NCBI GenBank assembly: GCA_031216445.1
Contig: CM062214.1
Span: 24,587,501 to 24,651,500 of the forward strand
Source: Lateolabrax maculatus
Taxonomy: Eukaryota > Chordata > Actinopteri > Acropomatiformes > Lateolabracidae
DNA length: 64,000 nt
Direction: 5' to 3'
The notes beneath the pieces are model-generated. The model had not been told where the DNA came from and did not search any database. It saw nothing but the letters and a program-made list of their open reading frames with translations. Position numbers and translations under genes: made by a program. Positions 41,901-50,156 of the stretch are shown here, piece after piece; position 1 is the stretch's first letter, and each line of letters opens with the position of its first letter.

Positions 41901-44900
41901 CTTTATCGTATGTTTTGCTCTCATGTTCCATCTTTCCATTGTCCACATCATACCCTTTATACCCCTCCATATGTTCCTTAAGCCTTATTTCTTCCTCTTC
42001 TGATTTTCTGTAATCCTCCTCATCCCTCTGCCTCCTCCTCCATTCTTCTTTTGTTTTCCTTTCTTCTTCTTTTTTCCTCTTCTCATCCTCAATAGGTCTT
42101 AGTTCTTCTTTGATTTTTCTATTTTCCCCTTCCTTTTTTCTTACCACTTCCTTCTCCTCCATCATGTTTCTTTCCTTCTCCCTTCCCTCCCCATTCTCCC
42201 CCTCCTCCCTCTTTTTCCCATCTTGTTCTTCCTTCTTTTTTTTCTCCTCAAGTTTTATTTCTTCATCTTCATCCCTCATTCTCATCACTTCATACATCTT
42301 TTTACATACATCACCAGCCTCCTCCTCTTCTTCTTTAATTTTCTTCATCTCCTCCTGCTTCTTCCTCTCTTCAGTCTCCTTAGTTATTCTCCCTTCTTTC
42401 ACAATTTTTATATTTTCATTTTCCCTCTTTTTTCTGTCCTCCTTCAGGCTCATTTCTTCCTCCATTTTTCTCTTCTCTATCTCCATCTTCTTCCTTGCCG
42501 CTTCTATCTTTTTTCTTTCCTCCTCCTTTTTTCCTTCCTCCTCCTTCTTTATCCTCTCTTCTTCCTCCTTCATCATTCTCATCTCAACCTCCAGCTTCTT
42601 CTTTTCCAAATGTAATTTGTTTCTTTCCTCTTCTCTCTTCCTCTTTTTTTCCCTCTCCATTCTCTTCTTTTCCTCTTCCTCATTTTTCCTCTCCTCCTCC
42701 TCTTTAAGTTTCATCTCTTCTATTTTTCTCTCTTCCTCTTTCTTTTTCCTCGTCTCTTCCTCCATTCTTTTCTTCACTGCCTCTATCTTAATTTTCTCCT
42801 CTTCCCTATTCCTCTTGTCCTCTTCATCCTTCATTCTCTTTTGCTCCGCTTCCATCAGCTTTTTCTCTTCTTCCACTCGTCTCCGTAAATTACTCATCAG
42901 TTCCTAATTGGTAAAGATAGTCACTAGAGTTAAAACAAAGCAAGTTGTCCCATTTCATCAGAAACATGCAATTGCAGGTCTAAAAAAACAATCCACAAAT
43001 TGACTGCAAACAGTTAAGAGGAATATGAAACTATGACCACTAAATGTAGATTATAAAAATCTGGTATTTGAGGTCAGTGAACTTCCTCAAAAGGTGTCTT
43101 GCTTTTCAATATACTCTCATTGTGCTGATTCCAAGTTGCTGAAATAATGGTGGTACTTAATTATCCACCAGGAAGATCGCCTACACCCAGCGGTGGCCTC
43201 TGTGGGTTGAACATCTGGTGAAAAATGCCACATAAGGATTCAGGCCTACCTGCTGAAGCAGCAGCTCCTGTTCAAGTTTTTCCTGAGATCTCTTCTCCAT
43301 CAACTCAAGTTCCTTCTGATGAAGCTGGACAAAGAAAGCAATAATGAAAAAATATATAGATAATAGATAATGGTATCAAGCCTTTTCAAACTCAGCATAT
43401 ATGTCTCACTGGCTGAGAACTTGCTATAATGAATATCTTGTTGTCTGTTTGCAGTGGATACTTTTTGATGCCCTCTCCCAGCAGTTTCTTCAGGTCTGTT
43501 TCCCAAATAATACATATACTAGACATATTTTAAGTACCAGGTTCTATTTTCCCTTTTTTGCTGAGACATATATTAAACAAATCCCTACACAGTGGGGGAT
43601 TACAAATTTGATCACCTGAAATACCAAAACCTACATCTGCTACATTAAGAATTATTATGACAAGAAATCATGTTCAGTAAAGGATATTCAGATTGACTCA
43701 CCTTTTCTGCTTCCATTATCTTCTTCAGCTCCTTTTGGAAGTCTCTTTCTATTTGTCTCTTTTGCTCCTCCTTGTTCATCTCCTCACAGCGTTGTTTCTC
43801 TCGCTCTGCCTCGTATTCACTGCTTATCTTTCTTTCATCTTCATTTATGGACATCCCAAGGGTCCTCACTTCTATATACTCATCTCTTCCAGCTTCATCT
43901 GTGACAAGTACAAAAATGTAAGGCTTTTTTTAAGTAGTTCAGCAAGCAAGGAGGAAAACCACCGAGCCATTGTAGGTTAAAACCTGGCTCCCTTTGAGCA
44001 TGTAATACCCCTTATCTGCCTTCACTGTTACCCTCCATTGCACACTATGCAGTGAAAACAGACTGCCGCAAAAACAATGCACCTCACATGAATGATTAGG
44101 GTATATCGTTCTTCCAAGTTTTGTCAAAGGTAGACTGGTGGTGTAGCAGTTATAGTCTTTCAAAATGTTACATTTATCACTTTAATTAGAGCATTTCCAT
44201 CCACGTAAACACAATCTATTTTTCAGTCAGACATGTTGCCAAAAAGCTTCATCACATCACAGTTTTAACCACCGACAGAACTTAAGGAAATAATAAACTT
44301 AAGGCCTACACTTTTCTTGTAACATGCAACCCTCAACTCTATTCTGTATTCAAAAAGTGGGATTATCTACAACTTTATCATTACTGTACCAAACTACAGC
44401 CAATAATGAGAACAGAAATAGGACAACAGGGACCTCTTGTGGGCAGTTTCATGGCATTATCAGCCCTTCAGCAAGGCCTCAACAATGAATGCAATGAAAA
44501 AGGAACAGAGAGGAAACAGATGATAATTAGCATCAACTTCCATCACATCAGTGTCGTTCACTACAATATTTAACATGCCACGTGTGAGTGCATTGAATTT
44601 ACACTGTGCTGTCACTCAGAGGTTAAGTACACACTGTACAAGATTTTATCAAGTAGCAAAACAATAATCATCTTCATTAATCATGCTTTTTATTCACAAG
44701 TAAATTCAGTCAATCCACAATTCCACAATTTTAGATACTTTTATCACCCTCTAGTGTGGTGTCATCCCGTCCACAAACTTTCAGTTGATGTCGTTTTGAA
44801 ATTGACACTTGTGTCACCCTGTGCGGTTTACACAGCACTGCCTCAAACATTTTCACTTCATTTTTCTAATCATGTACTGTACCTTCATTGTTGGGACACA

Positions 44901-46233
44901 CTGACACATTGTGAGTGAAAACGGTTTCTGTCTCTGTGGGTGCAGGAAGGAGGCGGGTGTCAGTGGAAGTGTTGTTGTCCTCATTTTCTGAGTCACAAAC
45001 AACCTGTATCAGGCAAAACATAAATTTAGAGTGGTTTCTCACAACTTGTGGATCCATTGTGTTTTAAATGTAGTGACATTTACCTGTCGATTCAGTTTCA
45101 TCATGTCCTTATCAAGTTCAATAGGCAAGTTCATCATGTCCTCAGTGTGATGTGATGCAGGAAAGTCTGGGAAGCAAATACAAAAAAAACACAGATATTA
45201 TCCATCATCATGGGAAACAATCTCAGCCATGGCGTCATCTGAAGGTCTTTCTATTGTAAATACCTAGAAATAGGGAATATTTATCTGATAGAGTCGTGAA
45301 GGTGCCAAATTAGATTAGAAACCTGGCACAATGGCCAGTTCCAGGCCCTTGATCGGCACAGAGAAGCAGTGCCTCTAGAAGCATGATGTTGAATGATGTG
45401 CTTCTTATCTAACAAGTTGTCCTACCTTCAGGTTCCTCAAGGATGAGCTTCTCGCAAACTGCTGCTCTGCTTTTTGAGGTTTCAAAGTAGCTGAGCAGCG
45501 ATGCTGGGATATCATCTATGTCCTATGGTCAAAAGGTTGATTTAAGTTAGTTTGGTCTCATCACAAAAGGTAAATGTTAAGGTAAGCTTTATGTTTAGTC
45601 TTGTGACATTTTTTTACCAAGCTCGTGGAGACAGAAAGAAGCAAAGGCTGACTGGTTTCATGAGAAAGTAAAAGCTCATGTAGTCAGAGTGACAAATTGA
45701 CCTGGTCAGTAGATATTACAAAATTAAAAATTACAAAAGTACAAAATATTCCATAATCCATCCATTATCCATGCTGCTTATCCTGTTTAGTGTCTTAATA
45801 TATGGCTTCCACATTCATTTTCTTGATGGTTTTGAGTTGCATTTATACAAACACATACTAACATTTGACTTTATTGTCCTCTGGGCAAATTTGACTTCTT
45901 GACAGGTGAAACACAGAACACATAAAAACATAATAAAATACATAAAACATATAACAGAAATAAGTAAAAGAAAAAATGTATTTATATAAAATCCACCACT
46001 ATAGCTGGTAGTAGCCACATTAGCTTTCTGTCAACATCACCTGTCCAATTAACGTTAACAAATGTTAATTGAATCATGTTATTTCAGTGTCGTGGCCTCA
46101 GCAGGGGACTACTTACCGCTTCTTGGTGAGATGAGAAACTTTCCTGCTCTTCTTTAGTTCTGTCAGTATCACAGCTGACCACATTATTCAGCTCCCGCAG
46201 GATTGTGTCACACGTCTCATCAGCATCCGCCAT
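12968..46233 (-). CDS. lrriq1: leucine-rich repeats and IQ motif containing protein 1
   Basis: Large minus-strand gene. Twenty-two consecutive exons (39 + ... codons, 4587 nt, 1529 codons) join with matching phases from ATG 46231-46233 to 17200, and a probable terminal exon ends at 12968. Domain order: acidic N-terminus (1-205), long Glu/Lys-rich coiled-coil region (about 206-700), a linker ending WKSLQE (798), about nine to ten SDS22-like LRRs (about 805-1065), then two IQ motifs (about 1265-1280 and 1317-1335) and a C-terminal region conserved with mammalian LRRIQ1 (MLKRAQNMKSKK; FLPEI...LNGGRVQLV). The family is poorly characterised; expression in ciliated and testis tissue is reported for mammals, and an RFX X-box upstream fits that. 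The N-terminal IQ of the human protein is not evident. Phase does not close between exon 22 (out 0) and the last exon (in 1), so one or more exons are missing from my model. Confidence 0.93.
13096..17199. other. lrriq1 last intron(s), unresolved exon content
   Basis: Must hold the missing phase-correcting exon. Candidates with partial support are 16983-17080 (strong minus donor GAG|GTGAGT, frame reading VRVTSDAVGSLPWSLSRQLR) and about 16810-16911 (acceptor TTGCAG, frame with SLPRPENDTDAREVFEV). Neither closes phase alone. It also contains a dispersed repeat (14235-14495) and poly-T near 15550. Confidence 0.4.
14235..14495 (+). mobile_element. dispersed teleost retroelement-type repeat
   Basis: Recognisable phrases: GAGGCAGATGGCCGCCCAC, AAGGTTTAACCTGTTAAAAG, TTTTCCCTGCCACTG, GTGCTTGTTCATGGTGGGAA, GGGTCTCTGTAAATAA, and a terminal ATAAAATTGGCTTGAC. 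This phrase order is that of a very abundant repeat in percomorph genomes. Class not resolved here. Degenerate, non-coding. Confidence 0.75.
17200..17260 (-). CDS. lrriq1: lrriq1 coding exon 22
   Basis: 61 nt; AHFLPEISSDILNGGRVQLV, matching mammalian F-L-P-E-L-D-P-D-V-L-N-G-G-R-V-Q-L-V. Donor GTG|GTGAGA, phase 0 out. Confidence 0.93.
17921..18035 (-). CDS. lrriq1: lrriq1 coding exon 21
   Basis: 115 nt; REAELGLQQAEKTERVKQER then AQQWVHTQAAHSDRDSE, matching the family E-x-x-x-Q-W-L-H-T-Q-V motif. Phase 1 in, 2 out. Confidence 0.9.
18974..19027. repeat. AT-rich tandem repeat
   Basis: Three to four degenerate copies of GTACTTATATAT. Confidence 0.75.
20880..21300. promoter_or_regulatory. GC-rich intronic block in lrriq1, candidate regulatory element
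   Basis: About 420 bp with GC well above the surrounding intron, including GGGCCCGGGAT and GGCCCCGGGCAG, without a splice-compatible open frame. It may be a distal element for alx1 housed in the neighbour gene. Inference only. Confidence 0.25.
23940..24028 (-). CDS. lrriq1: lrriq1 coding exon 20
   Basis: 89 nt; contains ALLMLKRAQNMKSKKQQQKK, nearly identical to the mammalian M-L-K-R-A-Q-K-M-K-S-K-K block. Phase 2 in, 1 out. Confidence 0.92.
25303..25442 (-). CDS. lrriq1: lrriq1 coding exon 19
   Basis: 140 nt; PPGAFPEPSQYILPPPLVCR then SKQAWVAAEQ, matching the family P-x-Q-A-W motif. Phase 0 in, 2 out. Confidence 0.87.
26412..26501 (-). CDS. lrriq1: lrriq1 coding exon 18
   Basis: 90 nt, 30 codons; AVLEKHWTLPFSEDSPPRRY... 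equivalent to the A-x-L-E-x-x-W segment following the IQ region. Phase 0 in and out; donor AAG|GTAAAG. Confidence 0.86.
26879..26911. repeat. (TG)n microsatellite
   Basis: About 16 uninterrupted TG units in an lrriq1 intron. Confidence 0.95.
27049..27174 (-). CDS. lrriq1: lrriq1 coding exon 17 (IQ motif)
   Basis: 126 nt, 42 codons; AFWRGFTLRRRLASAL (second IQ) then the acidic EVDVDEFVFDE shared with mammalian LRRIQ1. IQ motifs are calmodulin-binding helices in this family by analogy. Phase 0 in and out. Confidence 0.94.
28368..28551 (-). CDS. lrriq1: lrriq1 coding exon 16 (IQ motif)
   Basis: 184 nt; IQ motif AAVVIQQLWRKYRQKCG near its start and AATVIQ at its end, which completes a second IQ with the next exon. 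The acceptor could be shifted by 3 nt (AG-CAG ambiguity). Phase 2 in, 0 out. Confidence 0.9.
29036..29449 (-). CDS. lrriq1: lrriq1 coding exon 15
   Basis: 414 nt; begins NASSSLEAVKISCRHFTEVL with LAKDQRFAHEYGD, aligning to the conserved LRRIQ1 C-H-x-F...H-E-x-G-D block, then a Ser/Thr-rich linker. Donor CAAAA|GTAATT is weak but preserves phase 2. Confidence 0.88.
33358..33537 (-). CDS. lrriq1: lrriq1 coding exon 14 (LRR cap)
   Basis: 180 nt; SILQKAVPGLRAIDDEEADY followed by SGSFLTFCQAQLQQTHDLQQ, the LRR cap and following helix. Phase 2 in and out. Confidence 0.93.
34138..34240 (+). repeat. possible tRNA-derived SINE relic
   Basis: TAGCTCAGTGGGTAGAAAG resembles a pol III A box and D-arm of tRNA genes. 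No convincing B box or cloverleaf follows, so not a tRNA gene. Confidence 0.3.
37369..37462 (-). CDS. lrriq1: lrriq1 coding exon 13 (last LRR)
   Basis: 94 nt; LQNVCKSLEGCQFLREVHLT then GNPLQQESGW, matching the family G-N-P-L-x-Q-E-x-x-W signature. Phase 1 in, 2 out. Confidence 0.92.
37958..38031 (-). CDS. lrriq1: lrriq1 coding exon 12 (LRR)
   Basis: 74 nt; ITQLPSMSDSVSLANLDLRF, too short for a simple ORF scan but splice sites and phases (2 in, 1 out) fit both neighbours and the LRR periodicity continues. Confidence 0.88.
38300..38427 (-). CDS. lrriq1: lrriq1 coding exon 11 (LRRs)
   Basis: 128 nt; LLRELHLDDNSISSLQGL and LLQHLSVAQN; the family signature L-L-R-E-L-H-L-D-D-N-S-I-S is exact. Phase 0 in, 2 out. 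Confidence 0.95.
39035..39080. repeat. short dispersed repeat relic
   Basis: ATCCATCCATTTAAACCACT TATC phrase, a degenerate form of a fish-typical CCATCCATTATC...CTTATCC sequence; a better copy is at 45751-45794. Confidence 0.4.
39826..40019 (-). CDS. lrriq1: lrriq1 coding exon 10 (LRRs)
   Basis: 194 nt; three LRRs: LQRLSVDHNQLISTKGL, LLYLNCSHNHLASVEGL, LNTLDLRANSLTE. Phase 1 in, 0 out. Confidence 0.95.
40494..40644 (-). CDS. lrriq1: lrriq1 coding exon 9 (LRRs)
   Basis: 151 nt; LRRs ending YLRVLQLGHNKLTSIHGLAG and LDVLDLSHNSITRI. Phase 0 in, 1 out. Confidence 0.95.
40881..41033 (-). CDS. lrriq1: lrriq1 coding exon 8 (LRR start)
   Basis: 153 nt, 51 codons, VTTVNLEDLPGCSLSTLAQC then LRR LRSLTLRRCGLKSLEGIKQL. 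Strong match to LRRIQ1 (V-T-x-L-D-L-P-G-C). Phase 0 in and out. Confidence 0.95.
41200..42903 (-). CDS. lrriq1: lrriq1 coding exon 7 (1.7 kb Glu/Lys-rich exon)
   Basis: 1704 nt, 568 codons, fully open. The first ~460 residues are dominated by E, K and R (predicted coiled coil or single alpha-helix). The last ~100 residues carry the conserved pre-LRR motif (KRLAWMKDCIPWSKL) and end TGWKSLQE. Acceptor AATTAG, donor GAG|GTAACA. The extreme charge bias makes the opposite strand a long F/S/L-rich open frame, which is an artefact. Confidence 0.95.
43250..43324 (-). CDS. lrriq1: lrriq1 coding exon 6
   Basis: 75 nt, 25 codons, LHQKELELMEKRSQEKLEQE... continuing the coiled coil. Both splice sites canonical, phase 0 in and out. 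Confidence 0.82.
43702..43898 (-). CDS. lrriq1: lrriq1 coding exon 5
   Basis: 197 nt; DEAGRDEYIEVRTLGMSI followed by a charged helix (EAEREKQRCEEMNKEEQKRQ). Start of the coiled-coil region. Phase 1 in, 0 out. Confidence 0.85.
44883..45003 (-). CDS. lrriq1: lrriq1 coding exon 4
   Basis: 121 nt; VVCDSENEDNNTSTDTRLLP... low-conservation acidic region. Phase 0 in, 1 out; donor GAAG|GTACA. Confidence 0.78.
45084..45166 (-). CDS. lrriq1: lrriq1 coding exon 3
   Basis: 83 nt; FPASHHTEDMMNLPIELDKD... Phase 1 in, 0 out; donor CAG|GTAAAT. Confidence 0.82.
45426..45522 (-). CDS. lrriq1: lrriq1 coding exon 2
   Basis: 97 nt; encodes DIDDIPASLLSYFETSKS...CEKLILEEPE, matching the LRRIQ1 N-terminal 'P-x-S-x-L...I-L-E-E' region. 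Phase 0 in, 1 out. Confidence 0.88.
45751..45794. repeat. dispersed repeat fragment (CCATCCATTATC type)
   Basis: ATCCATCCATTATCCATGCT GCTTATCCTG, a phrase abundant in teleost intergenic DNA. Confidence 0.5.
45868..45960. repeat. dispersed repeat fragment, copy 2
   Basis: GACTTTATTGTCCTCTGGGC AAATTTGAC followed by an ACATAAAAC-rich tail. Same phrase and tail type as 10722-10850, same orientation. Confidence 0.6.
46117..46233 (-). CDS. lrriq1: lrriq1 coding exon 1
   Basis: 117 nt, 39 codons, MADADETCDTILRELNNVVS... Start chosen as the first ATG. Donor GCG|GTAAGT, phase 0 out. Confidence 0.88.
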
Positions 46234-46500
46234 GGTTTGTTTTTTTTTTTAAACGTCAGCGACTCGTTTAATTTCCACATTGAATTTCCATCTGTCGCCA
46301 AAAAAGTTGTGTTAAGTTGTTGTTACTGTCGCCATACTCGCTGTTAGTCTGAATAATACGCAGTTTGGGGACGTCAGGGCTGATTTAACAACACGCCGAA
46401 CAAGTGGAAACGATCCTTCAGCGTCTCGGAGACACTTCAGTCTCCATGGAAACAGCGCTGTGGACTACGTAGCCTCGCTAGGGACAAACCGTGCAAAAGG
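46234..46500 (-). promoter_or_regulatory. lrriq1 promoter region
   Basis: CpG-containing stretch directly upstream of the lrriq1 ATG, including an X-box-like palindrome (46440-46453). No TATA. On the plus strand side no gene starts, so evidence for a bidirectional promoter is lacking. Confidence 0.55.
46440..46453 (+). promoter_or_regulatory. RFX X-box-like site upstream of lrriq1
   Basis: GTCTCCATGGAAAC fits the GTNNCC-AT-RGNAAC X-box bound by RFX factors at ciliary gene promoters, about 207 bp 5' of the lrriq1 ATG. Seen directly; function is inferred from the motif and location. Confidence 0.6.
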
Positions 46501-46596
46501 CAAAGGGCAAATCTAAGTTACTTCTCTGTGTGTTTCCTTGCAACTTCAGTTACATCTTTATTTATATTACTTACTATTATTACCATATATTCCATT

Positions 46597-46636
46597 GGTT
46601 ATTTGCATTTGGATTTGGTTATTTGCATTTGGATTT
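46597..46636. repeat. perfect 20-bp tandem duplication with octamer
   Basis: Two exact copies of GGTTATTTGCATTTGGATTT. Each contains ATTTGCAT, the reverse complement of the POU octamer ATGCAAAT. Confidence 0.85.
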
Positions 46637-46995
46637 TGTTATATTTGAAATACAGCTATGGTATAGTGATATTTTACATTTCTAGTATATTCTACAGTCA
46701 GTATTGTTTTCTTTTTTTGTTTGTTTGTTCGATGTTAATTTAACAAAAATGAAAAACGTCTTTTATTGACATATTTATTGAGCACAGTGGTTGATCGATT
46801 TTAAATCTAATGGCTAGTGGGTAGGTAGTATCTGTGTGTGTGCTCTGCAAAGAGACAACAAAATCATTTACATCAAATCAAATATCCCAACAGAAATTGT
46901 GTGGAATGAAGGTTAATCAAATATTAAGGAAATTCACCTATAGGTCACACACAACATGGCTGAGGTCGAAAGTAAAGGTCAAAGGGAGGAAGGCA

Positions 46996-47022
46996 GTATA
47001 TACTGTATATACTGTATATACT
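46996..47022. repeat. TATACTG palindromic tandem repeat
   Basis: Three overlapping copies of TATATACTG forming an extended palindrome-like run. Confidence 0.8.
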
Positions 47023-47399
47023 CTCATTAAGGTGAAGTCATTGCACCTGAGGAGGGAGGTTCTTCTCCAGGAAGAAGTGTTTGTGCTATCCTCCCTGCCT
47101 CAGGTGTGGCTAAGACTCCTTGGTGGGGACTTCCTCGACAGTAATATGTAATTCTTTATAAATGAAAACAGTGTGTCATTACTCTCCTTAAAATGTTCCA
47201 CACATGCCAATTAGTGTTACACTTTGGCACAATAAGCAGTCTGAGAACAGCAAAGTTGTTTGGTTGCAGCGCTGCTTGGTGAAAATAAAATGTAGTGTCA
47301 TGGACTGGTGTGGGCATTTTGGGCAGCCAGCTAGAAGGGGTCATTGAGCCGAAGACCTTGTAGGTGAATCACAGGACCAGGAGAACAAAAAATGTGTTA

Positions 47400-48300
47400 A
47401 GCTGTGAACAATGCACACTTTTTTCCATGGCATTTCTGATCACAAAGACCGGTTCCTCTCTCCCGTGGTGAAGTCTCTGCACTCGTGCTGTACTCCTTCT
47501 CTTTGAGGAGATTCCAGCGGCCCACACAGGTTTTCCCATACACATTCCCGAGGGCTTTCTAAAAGAAACCCAGTCTCCTTCCTCAAAGTTTCAAAGAAGA
47601 ACAGCGTGTCCTCCATCCCAAACTGTTTGCTCCGGAGACACACTAAGGCCTGTTCTCCTTTCTCGTGACGAAAACAAAACAACAGAATGGCGCCAGATCA
47701 GACTAATTTTTCCTTCAAAGCCTAAAGCTGAATTCCACAACGACAATGAAAGCCAACACATCTACATCACTTATGTGGCCTACAAGGTCAACACCATCAG
47801 AATCTTCACATGTCCGGCACAGATGTGCTTTCATAAAGGTCATTATGGGTCAAAGCACAACTTCAGTCCTGAGGCTGATGGGCAGAAACAGGACACTTTG
47901 CCCCCGTGTCAGAGTCAAACTGCCTGTCCCTTATGTTTCATTAGGTCCTCTAAGATTCATTGACCAAGTTCAATTGCTCAAAAAGGCCCCATCAGCAAGC
48001 CTTGTCCACTCCGATTAGGGCCAGGCCCTTTGTCAGTGGGCAAGGTGTCCGTCGCTTTTGTCCAAGTGCACGGAACCCAGACAGCAGCCAGACAGGGCCA
48101 AGCTGCAGATTTATACAGCAGATTACGCCAGTCAATGGCGGCTCCGGTCCAAACGCAGTAGAGGTTTGGATAGCAGCCGTGTGTTTACACTGTCAAGGGT
48201 TTTCTGTTACTCGTCTGTAGCCATTATCTTGGCAGCCATTGGGCCTATCAAGCCTATCACTTCCATCTGGGGGCTTTGACAAAAGAAGAGATTGGAGGGA
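47400..48300. other. GC-richer island with long open frames on both strands
   Basis: Unlike its AT-rich flanks. The minus strand is open over 47440-47682. The plus strand is open up to 47963 in a frame that includes HIYITYVAYKVNTIRIFTCP. No splice model, start or homology was found. Could be a conserved non-coding element, a gene remnant or an unrecognised gene. Confidence 0.3.
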
Positions 48301-48867
48301 AAAATTATCACCAAACTACCCTTTAACTTTCCCTTACTGCCCATTTTGAATGTGCAGGTAGCAAAATTGAGCTTTTTACGCTATTAAATGTTAATTTGTC
48401 TCATGTGTAGACCTTGTCAAATCCATTTGACATATTTAGTTATCTTGGAATCAATCAATAACAGGAACCCTAAAATGAAAATACCATCCAGAAATAAAAT
48501 ATTTTCCATGCGTGAACTCGAGCTGACATTTCAAATCCCTGGAAAGTGCTGGAAAAATGGATGATTCTTCTCAATGCACTGAGCCAGATTATAGGCTTCT
48601 GAGAGTAAGGCGACTTGTATGTAGACCTGATGGTAGTTTAGACATATTAGGTGCACGTGAGGGGGGAAATATCTAAGCGAGCTAATCCTGCACGAATGCT
48701 GTTCTAAGCCTAATCACTCTTATGTTACATTCTTGTAGTTAACTGGTGTCAAATCATATTCCTGCATTTGCAACCAATAGATATACCTGCACAACACTGC
48801 CATACATTTGTAAAGTTCAACCAGTTCATCCTGAACACCCGCCTAACTGAGATTAACTCTCCTTCAG

Positions 48868-48934
48868 TGGGATGACAACAGCAGTGAATTGGTTGGACTT
48901 GGACACAGATTTGGATTGCCTTTCAAAGTTATCG
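48868..48934 (+). CDS. unassigned exon-like segment
   Basis: 67 nt between CTCTCCTTCAG| and ATCG|GTACGC, encoding GMTTAVNWLDLDTDLDCLSK LS. Splice-like borders, but too short to judge; product not recognised. Confidence 0.2.
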
Positions 48935-50075
48935 GTACGCTGCCAGTGTGACCTTAGTACATCTAAATCTGTTTCAAATGACTGTGGGATTACTATAATC
49001 GAAATTCCCCCTAACAAGCCGGGAGCTGGGAGTATTCTGCTGCAGGTTCAATGAGTCACAGTAGCAGGTCTGCCAGTTTTTATTCATCATTTAGACACTT
49101 CTTGCCAGTTATTTGTTTTGTAATATCTGCATGTGGTATTACAAGGTTTACACAATGTTTCATGGTCTAATGCCAACATTTGGACATTTTTTTTTAAATA
49201 TCAGTACAGTATACAGTCACATGTTGAGAACAGCAGGGCTATCAATAGTGACATTGACAACTATTTTGTTTACTTCATTAATGGATGAAATAGTGTACAT
49301 ATACAGAGAAAATCTCAAGCTAAGTATTTTGTGCTGAGCCACAGTCTATGTAAAGACATCCACTGTGCAGAGGCAGAATGGCTCTCAATGAACTGTAGAG
49401 GACATTCACTGTTGGCTGTCTCAGAATATTTAACGCAACATTTGCTTTTTGCTTTTCTAGATGGAGCCCTGATCACTGTACTTAGCATATAGTAATGTGT
49501 AGTATGTAGTAGGTTAATCTTTGTAAAGGCAGAGGAACTGTTGCATCTGGAACAGTGCAGGCCAGAATCTGCTCACTTAGTATCATCCCATATACGTAAG
49601 TAACATGGTGTAGACCAAAACGTCATGAATAAAGCCTGACAGTATGAAGGATTTATTTTTCACTTTTATTCAATTGCATTAATGTGACATCAGCATTGTT
49701 AGGTGGTAGCAGTTTTTAATTTTTAAATTAGTTCTGAAAAGTTTTCATATAGGCTACTGTATTTGAGGATTTTCCCATCCACAGTGGGTCTTGAATGCAG
49801 CCTTGGGATTAAAGTATGACTATAACAAACGTTGGAGTGGGTTTCACACTCAACACTTCAACACTCAAATGACTGACACTGCTGTCACATACTGACATCA
49901 AATAATTTATTGTGATTTTCTTACATTCATTGTACTGTCGTGCATCTAAACACCCATCCACATGGTGCCTAAGAGGCATAAAACAAAGCACAAAAAGAGC
50001 ACTTGGCCCAGGTCTGGTGTTAGTGCCGTGATGTGCTGTTGGGTCCCATGACTTGTTCTTGGCCTTGTGTCACAG

Positions 50076-50156
50076 GACAGTTCCTAGTGAGAGAGGAGAG
50101 GAGGCCTTAATGCAGCTAATCCTCTCTTTGAAAAAGCATCTCCACAAGCTCCAGAG
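50076..50156 (+). CDS. unassigned exon-like segment with strong splice sites
   Basis: 81 nt between TTGTGTCACAG| and CAGAG|GTGAGC, phase 2 in and out, encoding TVPSERGEEALMQLILSLKK HLHKLQ, an amphipathic helix pattern. Product not recognised; may be part of a small plus-strand gene or chance. Confidence 0.28.

Noticed and set aside
41480..42013. 177-residue plus-strand open frame
   Set aside because: Same antisense artefact of lrriq1 exon 7.
42110..42907. 265-residue plus-strand open frame, F/S/L-rich
   Set aside because: Exact complement of the Glu/Lys-rich lrriq1 exon 7 (GAA/GAG/AAG codons become TTC/CTC/CTT); no independent evidence.
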